This document shows positions 26,228-34,373 of a stretch of DNA of 64,000 bases, piece by piece. The DNA lies in NCBI RefSeq assembly GCF_019931675.1, contig NZ_CP082922.1, positions 1,813,001 to 1,877,000 of the forward strand, read 5' to 3'. The position numbers and the translations under genes were made by a program. A model generated the notes under the pieces. That model made no database searches. It saw only the letters and a program-made list of their open reading frames with translations, and had not been told where the DNA came from. Position 1 is the first letter of the stretch, and the number at the start of each line of letters is the position of its first letter. Source of the stretch: Nocardioides rotundus (GTDB taxonomy: Bacteria > Actinomycetota > Actinomycetes > Propionibacteriales > Nocardioidaceae).

Positions 26228-26953
26228 ATGCCGCCCTCCGTCGCGCCCCGGCCGCGCATCGGCCTGAGCACCTACCGCGAGGCCGCCACCTGGGGGGTGT
26301 GGCGCCGGCAGCCGGCCGACGTCCTGCATGCGGAGTACTCCGACGTGGTGGTCACCGCGGGCGGCGTACCCCTGCTGCTGCCGCCGGCGCTCCCGTTGCC
26401 GGGGGCGGCCGCCGACGTGGTCGCGGGGCTGCACGGGCTGGTGATCTCCGGTGGCGCGGACATCGACCCCGAGAGGTACGGCGCGCGCCCCCACCAGCGC
26501 ATTCAGGGCTGGCGCCCGGACCGGGACGCGTGGGAGACCGCGCTGCTCGACGCCGCCGACGCGGCCGGGCTCCCGGTGCTCGGCGTGTGCCGCGGCATGC
26601 AGCTGATGGCGGTGCATGCAGGCGGGGCCCTCGACCAGCACACCCCGGACGTGGTGGGGCACGAGCAGCACTCCCCCGGCGGCGACCGCTTCGGCGACAC
26701 CGAGGTCGTCGTCGACCCCGCCAGCCGGGTGGCCGGCCTGGTCGGCGAGCGGCTGCAGGTGCGGTGCCACCACCACCAGTCGGTCGCCCGTGCCCCGGGC
26801 CTGGAGATCGTCGCGCGCGCCGACGACGGCACCGTTGAGGCGATCGAGCGGGCCGGCGACCGCTTCTGGGTGGGCGCTCAGTGGCACCCGGAGATGGCGG
26901 CGGAGCGGGAGCTCTTCGGCGGCCTGGTGGAGGCCGCCGCGGGGCGTGCCTGA
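26228..26953 (+). CDS. Class I glutamine amidotransferase-like hydrolase (peptidase C26)
   Basis: The 241-residue protein starts at ATG 26228 and resembles gamma-glutamyl-GABA hydrolase PuuD. It has GLVISGGADIDPERYG, the nucleophile elbow PVLGVCRGMQLM (Cys near residue 122), VRCHHHQSVAR, and WVGAQWHPEM supplying catalytic His and Glu. PuuD-type enzymes hydrolyse gamma-glutamyl amides in polyamine catabolism. No other puu genes are here, so the substrate is uncertain. It is followed after 12 bp by an alpha/beta hydrolase gene. Confidence 0.87.
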   Translation: MPPSVAPRPRIGLSTYREAATWGVWRRQPADVLHAEYSDVVVTAGGVPLLLPPALPLPGAAADVVAGLHGLVISGGADIDPERYGARPHQRIQGWRPDRDAWETALLDAADAAGLPVLGVCRGMQLMAVHAGGALDQHTPDVVGHEQHSPGGDRFGDTEVVVDPASRVAGLVGERLQVRCHHHQSVARAPGLEIVARADDGTVEAIERAGDRFWVGAQWHPEMAAERELFGGLVEAAAGRA

Positions 26954-26965
26954 GAGGATCCCGGC

Positions 26966-27922
26966 ATGGTGAGCGACTGGCGTCCCGACGTCCTCGGCGA
27001 GCCCTACGCGGTCGAGACGATCGTCCTCGCGCCGGACGACGAGGGCCCCGTCGAGGCCAATCTCGTGCACCGTCCGGCCGAGGGCGAGGTCAGGGGCGCG
27101 GTCCTGCACGTGCACGGGTTCGCCGACTACTTCTTCCACACCGAGTACGCCGAGTGGTGGACCGCCCGGGGCTATGAGTTCTACGCCCTGGACCTGCGCA
27201 AGTACGGCCGCTCGCTGCGCTCGCACCAGACGCCCAACTACGTCGACGACCTCACGACCTACTACGAGGAGCTGGACGCAGCCTGGCGGCGGATCCACGA
27301 GCGCGACGGGCACGAGCAGGTGGTGCTCTCCGCGCACTCCACCGGCGGCCTGGTCGTCTCGCTCTGGGCGGACGACCGAGCCCTGCCGCTCGCCGGCACC
27401 GTGCTCAACGCCCCCTGGCTCGACCTGCGCGGACCCTGGCTGATCCGCAACGCCGTCACGGGGCAGCTCATCTCCCAGATCGGCGCTCGCCGCCCCCGGG
27501 CCGAGATCCGCAGGACGGTGGACCAGGTCTACGGCCGCTCCCTGCACCGTCAGCACCGCGGTGAGTGGGACTACGACCTGGCCTGGAAGCCCCTGGACTC
27601 CTGGCCCATCTACTACGGCTGGCTGCGGGCGGTCCGGCGCGGCCACCAGCGGGTCCACCGGGGCCTGGACCTGCAGGGACCGATCCTGGTGCTCACCTCG
27701 GGCGGGTCCGCGTGGCCGAGCAGCCCCGACGACGAGGTGGCGGACGGCTTCGACATCGTCCTCGACGTCGCCCAGATCCGGCAGTGGGCGCCCCAGCTGG
27801 GTGCGCACGTCACCGTGGTGTCCATCCCGGGCGCGCGCCACGACGTGGTGCTGTCCCTGCCCGGACCCCGGGCCGAGGTCTACGACGAGCTCGCCCGCTG
27901 GGTGCTCGCCTACCTGCCCTGA
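26966..27922 (+). CDS. Alpha/beta hydrolase (lysophospholipase/monoacylglycerol-lipase-like)
   Basis: The 318-residue serine hydrolase has oxyanion motif VLHVHGFADYFFH (about residue 48), GYEFYALDLRKYGRS, and nucleophile elbow LSAHSTGGLV (Ser near 125). The acid is in LVLTSGGSAWPSSPDDE and His in PGARHDVVLSL. It has no signal peptide, so it is cytoplasmic. The Hydrolase_4 pattern fits lipases acting on monoacylglycerol or lysophospholipid. It is probably co-transcribed with the C26 hydrolase. The 3' end faces the TauE gene across 7 bp. Confidence 0.87.
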   Translation: MVSDWRPDVLGEPYAVETIVLAPDDEGPVEANLVHRPAEGEVRGAVLHVHGFADYFFHTEYAEWWTARGYEFYALDLRKYGRSLRSHQTPNYVDDLTTYYEELDAAWRRIHERDGHEQVVLSAHSTGGLVVSLWADDRALPLAGTVLNAPWLDLRGPWLIRNAVTGQLISQIGARRPRAEIRRTVDQVYGRSLHRQHRGEWDYDLAWKPLDSWPIYYGWLRAVRRGHQRVHRGLDLQGPILVLTSGGSAWPSSPDDEVADGFDIVLDVAQIRQWAPQLGAHVTVVSIPGARHDVVLSLPGPRAEVYDELARWVLAYLP

Positions 27923-27929
27923 CCGGCGC

Positions 27930-28694
27930 TCAGCCGGCCACGAAGCTGATGATCGCGGCCAGCCCGACGGTGATGATCAGCAGTCGCAGGAACGGGTCGG
28001 GGAGCCGGCGGCCGACGGTCGCACCGAGCTGGCCGCCGATGACCGCCCCGGCGGCGATCAGCCCGGCGATCACCCAGTCCACGTCGGCGACCACGATGAA
28101 GAGCACCGCCGCGATCCCGTTGACCGCGAGGGCCAGTACGTTCTTCACCGCGTTGAGCCGCTGCAGGGTCTCGGGCACGCCGATGCCGAGGATCGCCATG
28201 AGGAGCACGCCCTGCGCGGCGCCGAAGTAGCCGCCGTACACGCCGGCGAGGAGCACCAGCGGCCACACCCACCACGCGCCGTGGTAGCCGACGCCGCCGG
28301 TGGCGTCGTGCCTGCGTGCCACCCAGGCGCTGAGCGGCTTCTGGACCGCGACCAGCAGACAGCCGAGGCCGATGAGGACGGGGACGATGGCCTCGAAGGC
28401 CGAGGCGGGCAGGGCGAAGAGAAGGAGGCCGCCCGCGAGCCCGCCGATCAGCGAGGCCACCACCAGGCGGCGCAGCCGGGGCCACTGACCCGAGAGCTCC
28501 CGGCGGTAGCCGATCGCGCCGGACAGCGACCCCGGCGCGAGGCCGACGTTGTTGGAGACGTTCGCGGTGATCGGCGGGACACCGAACGCGAGGAGGGTCG
28601 GGAACGTGATCAGCGTTCCCGACCCCACCACGGTGTTGATCGTGCCCGCGGCCATCCCGGCGATCAGGATGGCCACGGCCTCGTACCACGTCAC
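27930..28694 (-). CDS. TauE/SafE family membrane exporter
   Basis: The 254-residue protein has about seven to eight TM helices in two repeats. Signatures are GTINTVVGSGTLITFPTLLA and PPITANVSNNVGLAPGS in repeat one, and GVYGGYFGAAQGVLLMAILG and LNAVKNVLALAVN in repeat two. Family members export sulfite, sulfoacetate or related organosulfur anions, and the substrate here is unknown. GTG 28694 overlaps the SPFH gene stop as GTGA, so the TauE gene is third in the NfeD-SPFH-TauE run. Confidence 0.88.
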   Translation of the reverse strand: MTWYEAVAILIAGMAAGTINTVVGSGTLITFPTLLAFGVPPITANVSNNVGLAPGSLSGAIGYRRELSGQWPRLRRLVVASLIGGLAGGLLLFALPASAFEAIVPVLIGLGCLLVAVQKPLSAWVARRHDATGGVGYHGAWWVWPLVLLAGVYGGYFGAAQGVLLMAILGIGVPETLQRLNAVKNVLALAVNGIAAVLFIVVADVDWVIAGLIAAGAVIGGQLGATVGRRLPDPFLRLLIITVGLAAIISFVAG

Positions 28695-29899
28695 TGAGGA
28701 GCCGCTCCCGGCGCCGGCGGCGGAGGAGGTACGTCGCTCGCCCCGTCATCGGGCAGCGGCGGAGGCGGCGTCTCCGCGGGCGACGCGGCGTGCCCGCTGC
28801 CCGCGTCGGCGGGCGCGGAGCCGGAGCCGGAGCCGGACTTCGAGCCGGCCGGGTTCGCCGCGGCGTCGGCCGCCGCGATGGCCTCCTCGACCGCCTTGTT
28901 GGTGCTCGTCAGCTCGGTGTCGGAGGTCTTCGCCAGCTGCGGCTCGCTCGGGCCCATGTCCACCCGCTTGCGCGGCGTCGCGTCCTTGGGGATGCCGGCG
29001 ATCTCGTGGATGGAGGAGCCCAGCCCCTCCATCGCCTTGGTGATCTCCGAGGGGATGACCCACACCTTGTTGGCGTCGCCCTCGGCGATCTTCGGCATCA
29101 TCTGGAGGTACTGGTAGGCCAGCAGCGACTGGTCGGGCTGGCCGTCGTGGATCGCCTGGAACACGGTCTGGATGGCCTGGCCCTCACCCTGCGCCCGGAG
29201 GATCGCGGCCTCCCGGTCGGCCTGGGCGCGTAGGATCTGCGACTCCCGCTCACCCTCGGCGTTGAGGATCGCGGACTGCTTGTTGCCCTCCGCGGTGAGG
29301 ATCGCGGACTGCCGCTCACCCTCGGCGGAGAGGATCAGCGCGCGCTTGTCGCGGTCGGCGCGCATCTGCTTCTCCATCGCGTCCTTGATCGACGGCGGCG
29401 GGTCGATGCCCTTGATCTCCACCCGGTTGACGCGGATGCCCCACTTGCCGGTCGCCTCGTCCAGCACGCCGCGCAGGCCGTTGTTGATCTCCTCGCGGCT
29501 GGTGAGCGTCTGCTCGAGGTCCATGCCGCCGACGATGTTGCGCAGCGTGGTCATGGTCAGCTGCTCGACCGCCTGGATGTAGTTGGCGATCTCGTAGGTC
29601 GCGGCCACCGGGTCGGTGACCTGGAAGTAGATGACCGTGTCGATCGAGACGACCAGGTTGTCCTCGGTGATCACCGGCTGCGGCGGGAAGCTCACCACCT
29701 GCTCGCGCAGGTCGATGAGATAGCGCGGGTTGTCGATGAACGGGACGATGATGTTGAGCCCGGCGGGGAGTGTCCCCTTGTACTTGCCGAAGCGCTCCAC
29801 GATGGCGGCGCGTGCCTGGGGCACGATCCGGACCGTCTTGACCAGGAGCAGCACGACGAAGGCCAGGAGCAGCAACAGCAGCACCAGCACGATCGTCAC
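28691..29899 (-). CDS. SPFH/band-7 (stomatin-like) membrane protein
   Basis: The 402-residue protein has an N-terminal TM helix (VLVLLLLLLAFVVLLLVKTV) and an SPFH domain (RAAIVERFGKYKGTLPAGLN, VVSIDTVIYFQVTDPVAATY). A long alpha-helical flotillin-like region with repeating ILSAEGERQSAIL/NAEGERESQIL units follows (about 190-250), then a Pro/Ser/Ala-rich tail (about 345-402). It follows an NfeD gene on the same strand, the classic stomatin-NfeD pair that organises membrane microdomains or membrane-protein quality control. GTG 29899 has GGAGGGAGA upstream. Confidence 0.9.
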   Translation of the reverse strand: MTIVLVLLLLLLAFVVLLLVKTVRIVPQARAAIVERFGKYKGTLPAGLNIIVPFIDNPRYLIDLREQVVSFPPQPVITEDNLVVSIDTVIYFQVTDPVAATYEIANYIQAVEQLTMTTLRNIVGGMDLEQTLTSREEINNGLRGVLDEATGKWGIRVNRVEIKGIDPPPSIKDAMEKQMRADRDKRALILSAEGERQSAILTAEGNKQSAILNAEGERESQILRAQADREAAILRAQGEGQAIQTVFQAIHDGQPDQSLLAYQYLQMMPKIAEGDANKVWVIPSEITKAMEGLGSSIHEIAGIPKDATPRKRVDMGPSEPQLAKTSDTELTSTNKAVEEAIAAADAAANPAGSKSGSGSGSAPADAGSGHAASPAETPPPPLPDDGASDVPPPPPAPGAAPQ

Positions 29900-29953
29900 G
29901 ATCGATCTCCCTCCTTGTGTTGGTGGTGGTGTGGTTCGCCCCCGGCGACCAGC

Positions 29954-30409
29954 TCAGCCCTCGAGCGTCGGAACCGGGTGGACGTAGGCGGTCGCGCCGC
30001 GGATCTCGAGCACCTCGACCGGGGTGTCGGCCTCGATGACCAGCGTCTCGTCGTAGGGCAGCGCGCTCCAGATCTCCCCGGAGAGCCGCACCCGGCCGGG
30101 CTCCAGCCCGGTGATCCGCTCGGTGACGGTGCCCTGGGTGCCGACCAGCTTCCCGTGACCGATCTCCAGGTCCGGGCCGCCGTGCATCCGCCGGGCCATG
30201 GACGGCCGGACGAAGGCGAGCATGGCGAGCGCGGTGCCGGCGGCGACGAGAGCCTGGACGGCGAACGGGAGGCCGATGATCGCCATCACCATGCCGGCGA
30301 CGGCGCCGGCGGCGAGCATGATGAGGATCAGGTCGAGGCTGAGCATCTCCAGGCCGGCGAGCACGATGGCCACACCCAGCCACCCTTGCCAGTCTTGGAA
30401 CCAGTCCAT
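29954..30409 (-). CDS. NfeD-like membrane protein
   Basis: The 151-residue protein has TM helices in LGVAIVLAGLEMLSLDLILI, MLAAGAVAGMVMAIIGLPF and VQALVAAGTALAMLAFV. A soluble OB-fold (about 90-150, KLVGTQGTVTERITGLEPG ... GATAYVHPV) completes the short NfeD type lacking the ClpP-like protease domain. It probably forms a complex with the SPFH protein encoded 55 bp downstream. Confidence 0.88.
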   Translation of the reverse strand: MDWFQDWQGWLGVAIVLAGLEMLSLDLILIMLAAGAVAGMVMAIIGLPFAVQALVAAGTALAMLAFVRPSMARRMHGGPDLEIGHGKLVGTQGTVTERITGLEPGRVRLSGEIWSALPYDETLVIEADTPVEVLEIRGATAYVHPVPTLEG

Positions 30410-30443
30410 GGATCGACCCTATCCCCCGTCCGATGCGTGCAGC

Positions 30444-31244
30444 CTAGGCCAGATGGCGCGCCGGTCGACGCCGGGCCGTCCACCGTCCCTCGTCGTAGGT
30501 GACGCTCAGCGGCATCCCGAAGGCCGTGCCGAGGTTCTCCTCGGTGACCACGTCGCCGATCAGGCCCTGGGCGACGACGCCGCCCTCGCGCAGCAGCAGG
30601 GCGTGGCCGAATCCCGGCGGGATCTCCTCGACGTGGTGGGAGACCAGCACCGTGGCGGGCGAGTCCGGGTCCATCGCGACCCGGGACAGCGTCGCGACCA
30701 GGTCCTCCCGGCCGCCGAGGTCCAGGCCGGCGGCGGGCTCGTCCATCAGCAGCAGCTCGGGGTCGGTCATCAGCGCACGGGCGATCTGCACGCGCTTGCG
30801 CTCGCCCTCGCTGAGGGTGCCGAACGTGCGGTCGGCCAGGTGGTCGGCCCGCACCTCCTGCAGCAGCTCGCGGGCGCGCTCGTGGTCCAGGTCGTCGTAC
30901 TCCTCGCGCCAGCGGCCCATCACGGCGTACGACGCGGACACGACCACGTCGGTGACCTTCTCGAAGCGCGGGATCCGCTCGGCGACGGCGGCGCTGGTGA
31001 GGCCGATCCGGGGCCGGAGCTCGAAGACGTCGACGGTCCCGAGCACCTCCTCCAGCACGGCGGCGACGCCGTCGGAGGGGTGCATCTGGGCCGAGGCGAG
31101 CTGGAGCAGGGTGGTCTTCCCTGCGCCGTTCGGGCCGAGGATCACCCAGCGCTCGTCCTCCTCGACCGTCCAGTCCAGGGAGTCGATCAGCGTGGCGCCG
31201 CCCCGCCGCACGGAGACCCCGGCGAACTCGATGACTGCGGCCAT
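30444..31244 (-). CDS. Stand-alone ABC transporter ATPase
   Basis: The 266-residue ATPase has Walker A GPNGAGKTT, signature LSEGERKRVQIARAL, Walker B LLLMDEPAAGLD and switch His VLVSHHVEEIP; the LSEGE variant of LSGGQ is noted. No permease gene is adjacent. The sequence resembles the soluble ABC ATPases found next to serB in actinobacteria (iron/ModF-like group), so the partner is uncertain. It is divergent from the hypothetical gene at 31323. Confidence 0.85.
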   Translation of the reverse strand: MAAVIEFAGVSVRRGGATLIDSLDWTVEEDERWVILGPNGAGKTTLLQLASAQMHPSDGVAAVLEEVLGTVDVFELRPRIGLTSAAVAERIPRFEKVTDVVVSASYAVMGRWREEYDDLDHERARELLQEVRADHLADRTFGTLSEGERKRVQIARALMTDPELLLMDEPAAGLDLGGREDLVATLSRVAMDPDSPATVLVSHHVEEIPPGFGHALLLREGGVVAQGLIGDVVTEENLGTAFGMPLSVTYDEGRWTARRRPARHLA

Positions 31245-31322
31245 GGCGTCACCCTATCCAGGCGGCTCGCGGGTCCGGACAGGCGTCCCGGCACCGGTCG
31301 GGCGTGGCTATTCTCGACCGCC

Positions 31323-32015
31323 GTGAGCGCCGAACTTCCCGACGCCGCCCGCCTCTGCTGGTGGGGTACGGCGTGGCTGCAGGACCGGGTGGCCCCCGAC
31401 GACCTGCTCGACGAGGTCCCCGGGACCCCTCCCCTCCTGGGGCAGCTCACGGCGTGGCGCCGTGCCGGATGCCGGGGGCTGGCGCTGGCCCTCCCGGTCG
31501 AGGGCGACCCCCTGGGACTCGGCGGCCCGCCGGCCTTCAATGCGGCCGCGCTCGAGGCGGGCGAGGCGGTCCTGGCGCTGGGGGTGGAGGGCGGCCTGGT
31601 CGACGCTCACGGCGAGGGGGTCTGGCAGGTCGAGGAGGCGCGGCGCGGCAGCGTGCCCGACCTGCCGGAGGCTGACCGGGCGCTGCGCCGCGAGCTGCTG
31701 CGGGCCGCCGAGAGCCTCGCCGAGCTCGACGTCGCCCGGTGGCGCCCCGAGGTCGCCGACGAGCTGATCGACCTGCGCCGGCCGGCCGACCTCGCCCATC
31801 CGCCGGGCGTCCCGGCCGCCGCGGTGGGGTTGGCCGCGCGCTCGCTGCGCGCCCTCGCCATCGTCGACCTGGCGCTCGACGACGACGGCGCCGCGGTGTC
31901 GGCGTACGAGATCGACCGGCGCCGGGACGCGCTGCGCGGTCTCGAGCGCGCCGGCCGCGGCGCCCTGGTGGCGGCCTGCTCCCCCGATGCCTGGCCGCCG
32001 GGCGATAGGTTCTGA
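31323..32015 (+). CDS. Conserved hypothetical actinobacterial protein upstream of serB
   Basis: The 230-residue protein starts at GTG 31323; the frame extends upstream but there it is antisense to the ABC ATPase. Leu/Ala/Asp-rich helices dominate: LCWWGTAWLQDRVAPDDLLDEV, WRRAGCRGLALALPVEGDP, ALRRELLRAAESLAELDVARW and a C-terminal ALRGLERAGRGALVAACSPDAW. It has no TM or known motif. Five bases separate it from serB, suggesting co-transcription. Function is unknown. Confidence 0.72.
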   Translation: MSAELPDAARLCWWGTAWLQDRVAPDDLLDEVPGTPPLLGQLTAWRRAGCRGLALALPVEGDPLGLGGPPAFNAAALEAGEAVLALGVEGGLVDAHGEGVWQVEEARRGSVPDLPEADRALRRELLRAAESLAELDVARWRPEVADELIDLRRPADLAHPPGVPAAAVGLAARSLRALAIVDLALDDDGAAVSAYEIDRRRDALRGLERAGRGALVAACSPDAWPPGDRF

Positions 32016-32020
32016 TCGCC

Positions 32021-33250
32021 ATGACGCCCGAGGACCACGACGCCAGCGAGCCGACCACCCTGCTGATCACGCTGAGCGGGCGGGACCGCCCCGGCGTGAC
32101 CTCCGCTGTCTTCGACAGCCTCAGTGCCGTGGGCACCGAGGTCGTCGACGTCGAGCAGATCGTGCTGCGCGGCCGCCTGGTCCTCGGCGTGCTGGTCACC
32201 GCTCCCCGGCAGTGGAAGCGGCTGCGTGACGACGTGGTCCGGGTCGCGGAGAGCCTCGGCATGGCCGTCGAGGTGGAGCGGGGCCACGGCGACAGTGGCC
32301 AGCGCCGGGAGGGGCGGTCCCACGTCACCGTCATCGGCGCCCCGCTCACCGCGACCGCGTTCTCCGCGATCGCCGGCCGGATCGCCGACTCCGGCGCGAA
32401 CATCGACCGGATCCAGCGGATGGCGCGCTACCCCATCACCGCGATCGAGCTGATGGTGTCCGGGGTGGCCCCCGAGCGGCTGCGGGCCAGCCTCGCGCCC
32501 GAGGCGTCCTCGCTCGGCGTGGACCTGGCGGTGCAGCCGGCGAACCTGCTGCGGCGCGGCACCCGGCTGATCGTGATGGACGTCGACTCGACCCTGATCC
32601 AGGGCGAGGTGATCGAGATGCTCGCGGCACACGCGGGCTATGAGGAGCAGGTCCGGGAGATCACCGAGCGGGCGATGCGCGGCGAGCTCGACTTCGAGCA
32701 GTCGCTGCGCGCCCGGGTGGCGCTGCTGGAAGGCCTGGAGGAGTCGGTCTTCGACGAGGTGTACGACGCCATCGAGCTGGCGCCCGGCGCCCGGACCCTG
32801 GTCCGCACGCTGCGGCGGCTCGGCTATCGCTTCGCCATTGTCTCCGGCGGCTTCACCCAGATCACCGACCGGCTGGCCGAGGACCTCGGCATCCACCGCT
32901 CGCGCGCCAACCGGCTGGAGGTGGTCGACGGGCGGCTCACCGGCCGGATCGTCGGCGATGTCGTCGACCGCGCGGCGAAGGCCACCGCCCTGCGGGAGTT
33001 CGCCGCCGACCTGGGCGTCGAGGACGCCTCGGTCATCGCCATCGGCGACGGCGCGAACGACCTGGACATGCTCGCGGCGGCCGGCCTCGGCATCGCCTAC
33101 AACGCCAAGCCGGTCGTCCAGGAGTCCGCAGACACCGCGGTCAACGTCCCCTACCTGGACGCCATCCTCTACCTGCTCGGGATCTCCCGCGAGGAGGTCG
33201 AGGCGGCCGACCAGGAGGCCGGCTACACGACGCCGGCCCCGCCGGTCTGA
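32021..33250 (+). CDS. serB: Phosphoserine phosphatase with N-terminal ACT domains
   Basis: The 409-residue HAD-family enzyme has two N-terminal ACT modules (about 10-90, TTLLITLSGRDRPGVTSAVF; about 100-175, HVTVIGAPLTATAFSAI). The catalytic HAD domain follows: IVMDVDSTLIQGEVIEML (DxDST nucleophile), ALLEGLEESVFDEV, FAIVSGGFTQI, and VIAIGDGANDLDML (Mg-binding Asp). It removes phosphate from 3-phosphoserine in serine synthesis. The tandem ACT architecture is typical of mycobacterial SerB2-like proteins, where serine feedback is known. Confidence 0.93.
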   Translation: MTPEDHDASEPTTLLITLSGRDRPGVTSAVFDSLSAVGTEVVDVEQIVLRGRLVLGVLVTAPRQWKRLRDDVVRVAESLGMAVEVERGHGDSGQRREGRSHVTVIGAPLTATAFSAIAGRIADSGANIDRIQRMARYPITAIELMVSGVAPERLRASLAPEASSLGVDLAVQPANLLRRGTRLIVMDVDSTLIQGEVIEMLAAHAGYEEQVREITERAMRGELDFEQSLRARVALLEGLEESVFDEVYDAIELAPGARTLVRTLRRLGYRFAIVSGGFTQITDRLAEDLGIHRSRANRLEVVDGRLTGRIVGDVVDRAAKATALREFAADLGVEDASVIAIGDGANDLDMLAAAGLGIAYNAKPVVQESADTAVNVPYLDAILYLLGISREEVEAADQEAGYTTPAPPV

Positions 33251-33315
33251 CCGGCCGTCATCCGCGCTGCCGACGACGAGGCACCCGCGTGAACAATCGA
33301 CCACGACCGGCGCCG

Positions 33316-33350
33316 ATGCACCCGTTCGGTGGCGATGTGGGTGCATTTCT
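33316..33350 (+). terminator. Candidate terminator after serB
   Basis: ATGCACCC (33316-33323) pairs perfectly with GGGTGCAT (33339-33346), followed by TTCT. It lies in the 162-bp convergent gap between serB and the dehydrogenase gene; the rest of that gap shows nothing I recognise. Confidence 0.5.
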
Positions 33351-33412
33351 GCACACCACCCAGCCATCCTCCCCGGGGCCCGGCGCCGTCAGCTGCACCT
33401 CGTGAGCCGCCC

Positions 33413-34348
33413 TCAGGACGCGGGGCGGTCCGTGCGGCGCTCGGGCGAGAGCACGGTGATGACCGAGGAGTCGTCGTCGGCACCCTTGCCCTGCCCCTGA
33501 CCGAGCAGGAAGAGCTGCTCGGCCGCGGCCGCGACCGGCGCGGCGAGCCCGGCACCGCGGGCGGCGGTCCCGACGATCCCGAGGTCCTTGACGAAGATGT
33601 CGAGCCGGCTGCGCACCTCCGCCCCGCCGTCGTCGTAGGCCTGCAGCGCCCGCGGGCCGCGGTCCCCCAGCATGAAGGACGCGGCAGCGCCCGCCATCAG
33701 GGTGTCGAGAGCCGCTTGCGGGTCCAGGCCCAGGGCGTCGGCGAGCGCCAGCGCCTCCGCCGCCGCGGCGATGTGCACGCCGCAGAGCAGCTGGTTGACC
33801 GTCTTCATCGCCTGACCCGCTCCGGGGGCGTCGCCCATCCGGGTCAGGGTGCCCGACAGCGCCTCGAGGACCGGCAGGGCGCGGCTCCAGCCCTCGTCGG
33901 TCGCGCCCACGGTGACCAGGAGGTCGCCCGCGCCGGCGCGGGCCGGGCCGCCCGAGACAGGGGCGTCGACCAGGAGCGTCGACGTCTCCTCGGCGAGCCG
34001 GGTGGCCACCGCCTCCACGTCCGGGACGCCGATCGTGGAGGTCAGCACGATCGCGGCACCCGGCTGCAGTGCGCCCGCGATGCCCGCGGCTCCCCAGAGG
34101 AGGTCGTCCAGCTGGCCGCGGTCACGGACGGCGACCACGACGACGTCCGCGCCGTCGACCGCATCGACGGCCGTCGCGCAGCCGGTGGCGCCCCGCTCCT
34201 CCGCCTCGGCCCGGCGCTCGGGGTGGATGTCGAAGGCGCGCACCGGGAAGTCGGAGCTGAGCCGTGAGGCCATCGGCAGGCCCATGGCGCCCAGGCCCAG
34301 CACGGCGACCGTGGGTGCCTCCGTCGTCGATCCGTCGGCAGCGTTCAT
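33413..34348 (-). CDS. 3-hydroxyisobutyrate dehydrogenase-family oxidoreductase (L-threonate dehydrogenase-like)
   Basis: The 311-residue enzyme has the Rossmann motif VAVLGLGAMGLPMASRL (about 14-30), substrate motif VDAPVSGGPARAGAGDLLV (about 140) and catalytic Lys in GAGQAMKTVNQLLCG (about 190). It follows a four-carbon acid sugar kinase gene on the same strand, 26 bp apart. In characterised pathways an LtnD-type dehydrogenase oxidises L-threonate or D-erythronate at C2, and the kinase phosphorylates the 3-oxo product. The pairing supports that role. An adjacent aldolase (OtnC) and isomerase (OtnI) are missing. Confidence 0.85.
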   Translation of the reverse strand: MNAADGSTTEAPTVAVLGLGAMGLPMASRLSSDFPVRAFDIHPERRAEAEERGATGCATAVDAVDGADVVVVAVRDRGQLDDLLWGAAGIAGALQPGAAIVLTSTIGVPDVEAVATRLAEETSTLLVDAPVSGGPARAGAGDLLVTVGATDEGWSRALPVLEALSGTLTRMGDAPGAGQAMKTVNQLLCGVHIAAAAEALALADALGLDPQAALDTLMAGAAASFMLGDRGPRALQAYDDGGAEVRSRLDIFVKDLGIVGTAARGAGLAAPVAAAAEQLFLLGQGQGKGADDDSSVITVLSPERRTDRPAS

Positions 34349-34373
34349 CGGTGGTTCCTCCTGGTGGGTGCCG

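Noticed and set aside
25910-27841. Very long minus-strand frame upstream of the surface protein
   Set aside because: It is antisense to the C26 hydrolase and alpha/beta hydrolase genes; the real start is ATG 25909 with a strong Shine-Dalgarno.
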